Below, piece after piece: positions 6,501 through 13,166 of a stretch of DNA of 64,000 nt. The stretch's first letter is position 1; the number at the start of each line of letters is the position of its first letter. Made by a program: the position numbers and the translations under genes. The stretch is from a virus. The notes beneath the pieces are model-generated. The model had not been told where the DNA came from, searched no databases, and saw only the letters and a list, made by a program, of their open reading frames with translations. The stretch spans positions 17,006 through 81,005 of the IMG/VR virus record IMGVR_UViG_3300029908_000016; one strand, written 5' to 3'.

Positions 6501-7517
6501 ATGACGTACGTTAATGGAGATTATAAGATTGAAATTCAAGACGATGGTACGTTAATTAGAACAGTTGATTCCAATATCAAAAATCCAAAAGTTGATTATC
6601 CATGTAGTATTGATGTAAAGATTACTAATCATTGCGATCAAGCGGATATCTGTACCTACTGCCATGAACGTAGCAATAAATCTGGTAAGCATGGTGATCT
6701 GGATTTAGGGTTGAAATTATTTGCTTCGTTACCTTCAGGTACAGAAATAGCTATTGGTGGAGGTAATCCACTGGATCATCCAAATCTTGTTAACTTCTTA
6801 TGGCATTTAAAGAATAAAAAATTAATAAGTAATCTAACCATTAATTCCAGGCATTTAACTGCTTACTCACGATTCATCAATAAACTGTTGGACGAAAAAT
6901 TAATTAAAGGATTAGGTGTAAGCTGGACAGCTAATACCAACGACGATCCACGTTATTGCATTTATAACCGTAAGAATATTGTTTATCATCTAATCATCGG
7001 TGTTGATACTCCTTATGATTACGAATTATTAGTAAATGCTTCAAAATCAAGAGTAGGTAAGCCTGAGCAAATAAAGGTACTATTACTGGGGTTTAAAAAC
7101 TTTGGTAATGGTGCTAAATATTTGAATCGATTAGGTAAGAAGGTTCAAAATAACATTGATTTATGGAAAAGTAGATTACCTAACTATCTGTTGAGGGAAG
7201 ATGGAAATGTTATATCTTTTGATAATCTTGCAATCCTTCAACTTGAAATTCAAGAATTATTAAAGCCAGAAGTTTATAATAAATTCTACATGGGAGACGA
7301 CGGTAAATTTTCCATGTACGTAGATTTGGTAAATAAGCAATATGCCAAAACATCAACAAGTGGTGAACGATTCGATATTGGTGAACTTGAGTTTATTAAC
7401 ATTAAAAATTGGAAAAGAAGTATCTCAATGAATAACTTTAATAATTTTGACCTTCCTAAAAATGATAAAAATGAACCTCGTATGCATGAAATCTTTCAAA
7501 ACATAAGGAGCTTATGA
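6501..7517 (+). CDS. Radical-SAM-like protein
   Basis: The 338-residue protein has a three-Cys cluster C45-x5-C51-x2-C54 in NHCDQADICTYCHE, followed by a glycine strand AIGGGNPLDHPNL that fits the GGE-type SAM-binding motif. The spacing CX5CX2C is non-canonical (CX3CX2C is usual) but occurs in some radical-SAM groups. Later segments look like a degenerating TIM-type barrel. Substrate unknown; the C-terminal 120 residues hold no recognised second cluster. It begins in the TTAATT-ATG context 3 bases after the NADAR gene and overlaps the next gene by 4 bases. Confidence 0.7.
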   Translation: MTYVNGDYKIEIQDDGTLIRTVDSNIKNPKVDYPCSIDVKITNHCDQADICTYCHERSNKSGKHGDLDLGLKLFASLPSGTEIAIGGGNPLDHPNLVNFLWHLKNKKLISNLTINSRHLTAYSRFINKLLDEKLIKGLGVSWTANTNDDPRYCIYNRKNIVYHLIIGVDTPYDYELLVNASKSRVGKPEQIKVLLLGFKNFGNGAKYLNRLGKKVQNNIDLWKSRLPNYLLREDGNVISFDNLAILQLEIQELLKPEVYNKFYMGDDGKFSMYVDLVNKQYAKTSTSGERFDIGELEFINIKNWKRSISMNNFNNFDLPKNDKNEPRMHEIFQNIRSL

Positions 7518-7732
7518 CCAGGTACTCTAACGATCCTGACGCTCCTGCTTTCCCAACAGACAGTGAACACCAATCGGGTAAAAATACATATCATATGACA
7601 GGGATGACTATACGACAATATGCAGCTATTCATTTACGAGTAGCTGATAGTGGTGAAAAATGGTTGAATGATATGATTTGTAAAAGTTTAGAAAACGAAA
7701 ATACGCTTAAAGAACTAAATCAATCCCCCTAA
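7514..7732 (+). CDS. Conserved small phage protein (GMTxRxYxA type)
   Basis: The 72-residue protein has PDAPAFPTDSEHQSG and MTGMTIRQYAAIH. Proteins with A-F-P followed by G-M-T-L-R-(D/Q)-Y-x-A are very common in phages and of unknown role. Four-base overlap with the radical-SAM gene suggests coupling. Confidence 0.7.
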   Translation: MTRYSNDPDAPAFPTDSEHQSGKNTYHMTGMTIRQYAAIHLRVADSGEKWLNDMICKSLENENTLKELNQSP

Positions 7733-7909
7733 ATGAAATATAAAATACAGGTAGAAGGAATAATTCATTGGGAAGATTTGGTTGATTCTGAGAATAAGGT
7801 TTTAGTGGTATACAATACTTATGATGAAGCTTTAGAGGACTATAACGATATTGTAAAGTTATTATTTAAGTCAGATGGTCGTTTTCGAATTGTTGCAATT
7901 GAGAATTAA
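7733..7909 (+). CDS. Hypothetical small protein (58 aa)
   Basis: MKYKIQVEGIIHWEDLVDSE at the start, with two beta-like strands and a central helix, ending VAIEN. It starts directly after the previous stop. No family is recognised. Confidence 0.55.
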   Translation: MKYKIQVEGIIHWEDLVDSENKVLVVYNTYDEALEDYNDIVKLLFKSDGRFRIVAIEN

Positions 7910-7915
7910 TAAATT

Positions 7916-8077
7916 ATGCGTTCGCTGTTGTACTTTAGTGGATTATGTTTTCTGCTTTTTGTAATTATTCCTTATTATATTGTTATTGGAATATTCATCA
8001 AACAGCGTTCTTCAAGGATACATGAATGGAGTAACGACCAGTTGAATAGATTTTACTGGTTTTTCATTCGTGAATAA
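7916..8077 (+). CDS. Small membrane protein (53 aa)
   Basis: One long hydrophobic segment (SGLCFLLFVIIPYYIVIGIF) is followed by a basic cytoplasmic-type tail. The start has the AATAAATT-ATG context. Function unknown. It directly precedes the structured RNA candidate. Confidence 0.5.
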   Translation: MRSLLYFSGLCFLLFVIIPYYIVIGIFIKQRSSRIHEWSNDQLNRFYWFFIRE

Positions 8078-8081
8078 ATTT

Positions 8082-8286
8082 TGGGCAGTCTACGATGAAC
8101 AACGGAAAGCCGTTCTTATCGAAAGACACAAGCTTTAAAAATGTGAAATAACAAAGCTATGTGTATCAAGGATCGTTTCGACAGTCGTAGGTACCAACTC
8201 AAAAATACAATTATTAAAATAAAATAATTATTTATGCGTATCGGTGAATACGCAGGAACAGGGAGGTTAAATCCTCCCTGTTTTTT
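8082..8286 (+). ncRNA. Candidate structured small RNA ending in a terminator
   Basis: The gene-free stretch folds by eye into nested stems. CTACGA (8090-8095, extendable by two G:U pairs) pairs with TCGTAG (8185-8190). TCGAAA (8119-8124) pairs with TTTCGA (8176-8181). ACACAAGCTTT (8126-8136) pairs with AAAGCT-A-TGTGT (8153-8164) with one bulge. A local hairpin AACGG-AAAG-CCGTT (8101-8114) can extend with CGAT/ATCG (8093-8096/8118-8121), competing with the outer stems. Two more hairpins follow: TGCGTAT/ATACGCA (8235-8254) and the terminator. No known class (tRNA, tmRNA, RNase P, 6S, known riboswitch) is recognised. Direction is inferred from the terminator. Confidence 0.6.
8257..8286 (+). terminator. 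Rho-independent terminator
   Basis: AACAGGGAGG (8257-8266) pairs with CCTCCCTGTT (8273-8282) around a 6-base loop, followed by T residues to 8286. It ends + strand transcription just before the convergent GMP-reductase gene. Confidence 0.85.
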
Positions 8287-8288
8287 AG

Positions 8289-9248
8289 CTATTGGAAAGC
8301 ATGATAATCAACCGTCAATAAATCTTGGAGCTTATTACCACCAGCATACGATATGCTGCTCTGTAAATGCTCTTCAAAGTATTTCATTTTCTCAAGGTAG
8401 GTAGAGTTATTCAAAGGTACCATTGTCGATTTACCTTCAATATGGGTTAATGATTTTTTTCCATTTGAAGAAGCAGAACCATAATAATGTTTACTATCTC
8501 CAGTATAGCTGTCCAACCTAGCAGGTGAATCATTACAAGCAGCAAACAAACTACCTATCATAATCATTGTATAACCAGCTACCAGCCCTTTTGTAATATC
8601 ACCTGGACATTGTACTCCCCCATCACCAATTAATGGTACTACGGAAGCATTGGAAGCTTCTACCCCTGCACTAAACATTGGGCTAGTAAATCCTGTGCAA
8701 TCATAAGTTGTACAAGCCAACCCCATACCTATTCCAACTTTGATGGCATGAACACCCCAGTACTGTAAATTGATAATTGAGTCATAATCACCTGCTACAT
8801 TACCAGCAATAATCTTAACTTCAGGTAAATTATGTCGAATGAACTCAATCATTTCATTCATTAAACGACAATAACCATGAGCAATATCAATAGTAATGAT
8901 TAGAGAATGTTGATTATAAGGTGTTAAAATATTCCTTAATTTGGTAAGAAAATCTCGATCTTTATCATTTACACCAACGGATAAGGAAAATATAAACTTT
9001 GAATATTTATTAGCCATTTGGTTTACCCATTGAAGAATATCATGTGGTTCGTAAAAACGATGGAGTATGTAGAAATATCCATTATTATACAATTCTTCAG
9101 CCAAACGAAAGTCTATAACACATTCCATATTTGCAGGAATGATAGGAGCTTTAAAGGTATGCCCTAAAAATGAGACAGAAGTATCAGCCAATGATCTACT
9201 CGATAATTGGCTATATTTTGGAGTTAGGTAAATATCACTATATTTCAT
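8289..9248 (-). CDS. guaC: GMP reductase (IMPDH/GMPR family)
   Basis: The 319-residue TIM-barrel protein matches the IMPDH/GMPR family without CBS domains, as in GMP reductase. Visible are PIIPANMECVID near the N-terminus, the catalytic loop GIGMGLACTTYDCTG with Cys179, the GDGGVQCPGDITKGL phosphate-binding loop (about 208-222), MIMIGSLFAA, and a mobile flap region YYGSASSNGKK. GMPR reduces GMP to IMP with NADPH and releases ammonia. The loop has M where GMPRs usually have P (G-I-G-P-G-x-x-C-T-T), a minor oddity. It lies 13 bases after the DUF550 gene in the same - strand run. IMPDH is less likely given length and the CTT signature. Confidence 0.85.
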   Translation of the reverse strand: MKYSDIYLTPKYSQLSSRSLADTSVSFLGHTFKAPIIPANMECVIDFRLAEELYNNGYFYILHRFYEPHDILQWVNQMANKYSKFIFSLSVGVNDKDRDFLTKLRNILTPYNQHSLIITIDIAHGYCRLMNEMIEFIRHNLPEVKIIAGNVAGDYDSIINLQYWGVHAIKVGIGMGLACTTYDCTGFTSPMFSAGVEASNASVVPLIGDGGVQCPGDITKGLVAGYTMIMIGSLFAACNDSPARLDSYTGDSKHYYGSASSNGKKSLTHIEGKSTMVPLNNSTYLEKMKYFEEHLQSSISYAGGNKLQDLLTVDYHAFQ

Positions 9249-9261
9249 TTTATGATATTTA

Positions 9262-9855
9262 TTAATTATTGTCTTTTACATGGTGGCAAACACCGTGTTC
9301 ATCTGGAGCTTTCCATTTACGTGATTTATTCTTCTCCAGCTTTGATTTACAAGAGGCTAATATGCTTTCAGGTGTTAATCCCATTTTATTGGCATAATGT
9401 AATAGCAACATGAAACAATCAGCATATTCTTCTGCATCGTTATCGGAATTTTCAAGTTCTATCAATTCTCTACGTAAATGAGTGAGTATGGAATGTTTAT
9501 TAGCTTTAGTGAATGTAGCATTAGCCCATTCCATTTGCTCGTTAAAGTAGTTTTCAAATTTCGTAAGTGACTTATTTTCTATTTCTTCCGCAATTTTAAA
9601 ACAAAGATTAACGGCCACCTTAGATGCTTGCTCAGCGTTAAATACTTTGTTTCCTGTCCCCTCATGCCAACACATAGAAGCTGAGCCTATAGACTCAAAA
9701 ACGGTGTGGTATAAATCACTTGAAATACGATAATTAAGAGGTCTTTCCTTGATTGGAAGATTCATCGCTTCTTCCTTAGATAGTATTGTTTCAGTAAAGA
9801 AGCCCGATCCATCTGGTAAAACATGAATATTGTTGTTACAGGTTGTTGAATTCAT
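9262..9855 (-). CDS. dATP/dGTP pyrophosphohydrolase (DUF550, MazG-like)
   Basis: The C-terminal 95 residues match DUF550: QMEWANATF, HSILTHLRRELIELE, EEYADCFMLLLHYA, GLTPESILASCKSKLEKNK, then SRKWKAPDEHGVCHHV. The EExE-type acidic residues of all-alpha MazG-like NTP pyrophosphatases are visible (E-L-I-E-L-E and E-E-Y-A-D). The N-terminal 100 residues are an extra helical domain of unknown role. The family hydrolyses dATP or dGTP to the monophosphate. Next to GMP reductase it suggests shaping of the purine pool. Confidence 0.85.
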   Translation of the reverse strand: MNSTTCNNNIHVLPDGSGFFTETILSKEEAMNLPIKERPLNYRISSDLYHTVFESIGSASMCWHEGTGNKVFNAEQASKVAVNLCFKIAEEIENKSLTKFENYFNEQMEWANATFTKANKHSILTHLRRELIELENSDNDAEEYADCFMLLLHYANKMGLTPESILASCKSKLEKNKSRKWKAPDEHGVCHHVKDNN

Positions 9856-9864
9856 ATAATTTTG

Positions 9865-10143
9865 TTATAATTTATAATTGTGTAGGTCTTCGGGGCTTCT
9901 TTCAATAGCTCCATGCCGTTCCATAGCCGCTACACCTAAAGCAGTAATCTTTGTAATCATTTCCCTAGTGGTATAATGTGAATTACTTTTCAATAATGAT
10001 TGTTTAGCTTTCAAAAGATACAATTCCATATAAACCAAAAAATCACCAATTGATGTATTCTCGTCATCTCCATGTTGGGCTATCTGGTATTCTCTTTCCT
10101 TACGAAGAACAGCAAATACTTTTTCAATATCCGATCTATTCAT
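9865..10143 (-). CDS. Conserved small phage protein (MEQHG-like type)
   Basis: The 92-residue protein has ERKEREYQI-type N-terminus (VLRKEREYQIAQHGDDEN), a helix LVYMELYLLKAKQSLL and a C-terminal KITALGVAAMERHGAIER. This arrangement, with A-(L/V)-x-x-(A/C)-M-E-x-H-G near the end, is common in phage proteins found beside nucleotide-metabolism genes and probably forms an all-alpha MazG-like fold. Role unknown. It overlaps the DUF3310 gene by 8 bases. Confidence 0.7.
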   Translation of the reverse strand: MNRSDIEKVFAVLRKEREYQIAQHGDDENTSIGDFLVYMELYLLKAKQSLLKSNSHYTTREMITKITALGVAAMERHGAIERSPEDLHNYKL

Positions 10144-10447
10144 TGTCTACCTTCTTGTTCTTATATTCTTTGATAAGTTCTTTTAGATACCATTCTGCCT
10201 TTTCTAAATCTTGTAACCCGTTTTTTGATTTGTATCTCCAAAGATACTTTCGAACATTATTAATCAAAAAGCCTTCAAACTCTTCAGGTGTCGATAAGTC
10301 TCTCAATACGTCAATGCATTCATATTTAGAAGAATTATAATGGGAAGGATGATTAACGGCATCTGATTTTGTGAGGAGTTTAGGTGATTCGTTAGTATGT
10401 TCGTTGATATTCATGCCACTTACCTTTTTATAATATTTATTATTCAT
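10136..10447 (-). CDS. DUF3310 protein (SaV-like)
   Basis: Residues 30-100 carry the DUF3310 signature: AVNHPSHYNSSKYECIDVL, then NNVRKYLWRYKSKNGLQDLEKAEWYL. The family is frequent in phage nucleotide-metabolism cassettes and has been called a nucleotide-kinase-like protein, with no firm activity. The start at 10447 shares ATGA with the upstream gene; ATG at 10414 (MNINEHTN) is an alternative with AAGG upstream. Confidence 0.85.
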   Translation of the reverse strand: MNNKYYKKVSGMNINEHTNESPKLLTKSDAVNHPSHYNSSKYECIDVLRDLSTPEEFEGFLINNVRKYLWRYKSKNGLQDLEKAEWYLKELIKEYKNKKVDNE

Positions 10448-10677
10448 AAAAATTTTGGTTTATTTATTTCTAGCAACTGTGGTTGTAATTTTTGGTTAAA
10501 GGTTAAAATTCGGTGCCAGATGATTCCGGTGAATAATACTTTTATTCTTTCTAACCAAGACAGCTTCCAGCAAGCAATCAACTCACCATCAATATTTCTA
10601 AAACAAGGAAATGGTAAATAAGGCTGTTGATTTTTAGCAATCACAGTATTCATTTCTTTAAATTCAATAATTTTCAT
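10444..10677 (-). CDS. Conserved hypothetical protein (77 aa)
   Basis: Features are LPFPCFRNIDGELIACWKLS, then WLERIKVLFTGIIWHRILTF and a C-terminal LQPQLL. The pattern W-x-E-R-x-x-x-(L/I)-(L/F)-x-G-x-(I/L)-W with a late L-Q-P is seen in many bacterial and phage small proteins of unknown role. Four-base overlaps at both ends place it in a tight operon. Confidence 0.65.
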   Translation of the reverse strand: MKIIEFKEMNTVIAKNQQPYLPFPCFRNIDGELIACWKLSWLERIKVLFTGIIWHRILTFNQKLQPQLLEINKPKFL

Positions 10678-10961
10678 AATTCTTTATTCTCATCATCATT
10701 GTTATTCAATTCAAGCATATTTGAGCATTCTTCAAATTCACAGTAATCTAATCCTAATTGATAGGTTAAGGGTAACAAGTTCAGACATATTAGCGAAATG
10801 ATAAATCCCAACACATTACTATAGGCAAGAAGAGATATAACAAACAGCCCTACAGAAAAGATGAAATAAGTCATCCACAGCAAATATAACAATCTGAACA
10901 ATAATTTTTTCACATAACCTTTGATTGAACTACAAAGTAATCCAATCAGGTTTCTTTGCAA
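10674..10961 (-). CDS. Small membrane protein (95 aa)
   Basis: Two or three hydrophobic segments are visible (FRLLYLLWMTYFIFSVGLFV, ISLLAYSNVLGFIISLICLN), followed by an acidic, Asn-rich tail (LELNNNDDENKEL). It overlaps the end of thyX by 32 bases and its end overlaps the next gene by 4. Function unknown. Confidence 0.6.
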   Translation of the reverse strand: MQRNLIGLLCSSIKGYVKKLLFRLLYLLWMTYFIFSVGLFVISLLAYSNVLGFIISLICLNLLPLTYQLGLDYCEFEECSNMLELNNNDDENKEL

Positions 10962-11832
10962 GTACTTCTTTCAAATTTATGGTAGTAATATTTTCCTGAG
11001 GATGATCTTTACGTAATTGCCTCCAACTAGAATGGAAATTGGATTCCACGATTTTCGGATTATCATAATCGTAAATATTGAATGCTTGAGCTACATGTTC
11101 TAAAGCTGAAGCATGTAAAGGTGTTTGACCAACCAAACGATTATATAGTTCTAAGTCTTTATCCACATTTCTTTTACCGTCATGCGTAAGGTAAGATACT
11201 CTAGCACATCTAGCAGCACTGATTTTTGATAAATTTGAAAAATCAGGATTATCCTTAGTATTCAATACGTCTGATAATTCGTCATTTTGTATATACGGTA
11301 AATGCCATTCTTTCCATTTTAATTGTTTAGGGATTGAATTCAAATAAGAATTTAACATTCGATAAGCTAGTACCTGAAATTCAGGTTGAGCCATTGGATG
11401 CGCCCGCAAGGAGAAGAAGTTGTTAAAGTATGTACCTGTGCAAACAACTGTGATATGTGACCATGGTTCAAGTACACGATTGGCGATTTGTTTATGGACA
11501 TCGAGTTTATTTAAAGTCCAGGCAATAGCCACTCCAAACCACCTTGATTCTTTCCAAACGAATTGAGCTATTTTTTTAGCTAATCCCGTTAATTCTGAAT
11601 TAGCCTGCATACCCTTCTCATTAGCCCCCCAGAATTCTGGAACAGCTGGTTCATTGATTACAGCTTTAATCATCTTATGAATTGGTATTGCTCTACTGCT
11701 AGCAGCATTACGTGACAATGCTCGATGGGTCATTATTTCACTATGAATATAACGAGGGTAGGTAATTTCAAAAGTAGTTAACCTTACACCAATTGGATTA
11801 ATTGAATCACAGATTATTTTTGCTTTGATCAT
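10930..11832 (-). CDS. thyX: FAD-dependent thymidylate synthase
   Basis: The 300-residue protein has the ThyX motif at residues 35-47, THRALSRNAASSR, matching RHRxxSxNxxSxR except for Thr in place of the first Arg. A second conserved region, YFNNFFSLRAHPMAQPEFQV, also fits. ThyX makes dTMP from dUMP with FAD, NADPH and methylene-tetrahydrofolate. It works with the dCTP deaminase at 21998 and the ribonucleotide reductase. A 50-residue C-terminal extension is present compared with typical bacterial ThyX. It starts 3 bases after the gene upstream. Confidence 0.92.
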   Translation of the reverse strand: MIKAKIICDSINPIGVRLTTFEITYPRYIHSEIMTHRALSRNAASSRAIPIHKMIKAVINEPAVPEFWGANEKGMQANSELTGLAKKIAQFVWKESRWFGVAIAWTLNKLDVHKQIANRVLEPWSHITVVCTGTYFNNFFSLRAHPMAQPEFQVLAYRMLNSYLNSIPKQLKWKEWHLPYIQNDELSDVLNTKDNPDFSNLSKISAARCARVSYLTHDGKRNVDKDLELYNRLVGQTPLHASALEHVAQAFNIYDYDNPKIVESNFHSSWRQLRKDHPQENITTINLKEVLAKKPDWITL

Positions 11833-11835
11833 ATT

Positions 11836-12048
11836 TTATAGTTTTATGGAAGGAGTTAAATAGGCTATCTCTTCTTTTGTACTTGTAAGTCTAATGCGGT
11901 TGTAGTATCTGGTTATTAATTCGGTTTCTGCCTTGAACCAATCATTCCAGTCGTCACCATCTGGTTTATTGCGTTCTTCCCATAGCTTATGAGCGTAATG
12001 TTTAATATCGTGATGCTTTGGATAATGATTGTTTAGTATTTTTAGCAT
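11836..12048 (-). CDS. DUF2934-like small protein (70 aa)
   Basis: A helix-rich protein with HYAHKLWEERNKPDGDDWND and WFKAETELI. The spacing of A-x-x-L-W-E-x-R-x-x-P-x-G and W-x-x-A-E matches the DUF2934 pattern. The role of that family is unknown. First gene of this - strand run after a 96-base gap that holds a TATAGTT-C-AACTATA inverted repeat (12112-12126), a possible operator. Confidence 0.5.
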   Translation of the reverse strand: MLKILNNHYPKHHDIKHYAHKLWEERNKPDGDDWNDWFKAETELITRYYNRIRLTSTKEEIAYLTPSIKL

Positions 12049-12144
12049 AAATTGTATGTCTGTATAAAAAGATATATTTGATCATTTGAATAAAATAATA
12101 GTATAGTTCAACTATAAAAAATTTTATCAGCTTAATATTTCTAT

Positions 12145-12411
12145 TCATATATCCCCGTTTTCCATCATTTTATTTGTTTCGTAAATATTTACTTTACGGC
12201 GAATGAATTCCTGTTTTACGCATTCCAATACACCTACCAATGTATTTGCTTTAGTGTAAGATTGATTGTTATCAAAGATTGTCCAAATGATTTTTGAAAT
12301 GAAATAATTAAGTTCTCCAGGTGTAAAGTCCATTCCATCATTTAATCCCGCAATAATAGGGTCTAGAATTGGGCTTAATTTGTCTCGTTCTTCTTTTTTA
12401 ATGTAAGGCAT
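12145..12411 (-). CDS. Hypothetical helical protein (88 aa)
   Basis: Start placed at 12411 (MPYIKKEERDKLSPILDPII), which overlaps the upstream membrane gene by 14 bases; an ATG at 12453 would overlap it by 56. The sequence is mostly helical with ELNYFISKIIWTIF. No family is recognised. Confidence 0.6.
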   Translation of the reverse strand: MPYIKKEERDKLSPILDPIIAGLNDGMDFTPGELNYFISKIIWTIFDNNQSYTKANTLVGVLECVKQEFIRRKVNIYETNKMMENGDI

Positions 12412-12559
12412 AAGTAATGTGTATGTGAGTTGATAACCAGATGATAATATCAATAAGCTTCCAAATACCTAGCGGTATGAATATTAATAATAGTATAGCC
12501 ATTAAGAAAAATAGTGATATAGCTACACTAATAAAATCGGATAATGATCGAAAATCCAT
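12398..12559 (-). CDS. Small membrane protein (53 aa)
   Basis: MDFRSLSDFISVAISLFFLM continues into a long hydrophobic stretch LLLIFIPLGIW and LIDIIIWL: one or two helices. It is too short for many ORF finders but lies cleanly between neighbours, one base after the basic gene upstream. Function unknown. Confidence 0.5.
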   Translation of the reverse strand: MDFRSLSDFISVAISLFFLMAILLLIFIPLGIWKLIDIIIWLSTHIHITYALH

Positions 12560-12560
12560 A

Positions 12561-12737
12561 TTAATTTTTAAAGAAGTATTGACGATTTAAACAATTCCTA
12601 CGTAATGTCTTTCGTTTACGAGGAGGTAATATTGGCGATTCATCCAATATGGATTTACGTTTACCAAATATATCCTCGTAATTGTCTCTGTATTTTTCTA
12701 AGTCGATTGCTCGTGCTGCGTCTCTTGATCCTGCCAT
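12561..12737 (-). CDS. Small basic protein (58 aa)
   Basis: Begins MAGSRDAARAIDLEKYRDNY and has a basic C-terminal half, PPRKRKTLRRNCLNRQYFFK. The basic cluster suggests nucleic-acid contact. No family is recognised. It fits exactly between two neighbours (gaps of 1 and 4 bases). Confidence 0.5.
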   Translation of the reverse strand: MAGSRDAARAIDLEKYRDNYEDIFGKRKSILDESPILPPRKRKTLRRNCLNRQYFFKN

Positions 12738-12741
12738 ATAT

Positions 12742-12951
12742 TTATTTTGTTGATTGATAAATTGTTAATACTATAAAAAAAGGCCAAAATACCCAAATAA
12801 TCAAAAATGCTGAAATCACAACAAAATTGGTTATCAATTCATAAAAGCTCGTAAACCCTAATTCTTCAGTAAAATAACCTCTTTCGACTTCTGCGTTAAT
12901 AAACAGAAAAATAGTTATTATCACCCCAATTAGGAAATACAGTTCTATCAT
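12742..12951 (-). CDS. Small membrane protein (69 aa)
   Basis: Two transmembrane segments are visible: LYFLIGVIITIFLFINA near the N-terminus and FVVISAFLIIWVFWPFFIVL near the C-terminus, joined by an acidic loop. The ATG shares ATGA with the upstream gene. Function unknown; a holin-like role is possible but not supported by position. Confidence 0.6.
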   Translation of the reverse strand: MIELYFLIGVIITIFLFINAEVERGYFTEELGFTSFYELITNFVVISAFLIIWVFWPFFIVLTIYQSTK

Positions 12952-13127
12952 GAGTATTGTTCTTTGAACCTTTTGATCTCTCTTCCAAACTGTCCAATAC
13001 GCTTTTCTAATTCTGCCAATAAATTAGTATTTTTTGGACGTTCTGTTTTTGCTTTCTTTAATTCGTCTTCCAGCCATTGACGTACTTTTTGGAACATTTC
13101 CTTTTGGAATTTAATATCTTTTGTCAT
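12948..13127 (-). CDS. Small coiled-coil protein (59 aa)
   Basis: MTKDIKFQKEMFQKVRQWLE followed by ELKKAKTERPKN and LLAELEKRIGQFGREIKRF: highly charged and helical throughout. It overlaps the next gene start by four bases (ATGA). It was found by reading the gap and is plausible from spacing. Confidence 0.5.
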   Translation of the reverse strand: MTKDIKFQKEMFQKVRQWLEDELKKAKTERPKNTNLLAELEKRIGQFGREIKRFKEQYS

Positions 13128-13166
13128 GCTGTAAAGTATATCCGATTAGTAAATTGTCAAATGAGA

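Noticed and set aside
8082-8286. Region read as tmRNA or a tRNA
   Set aside because: No CCA-ended acceptor, no anticodon arm and no tag reading frame were found; the stems do not match either class.
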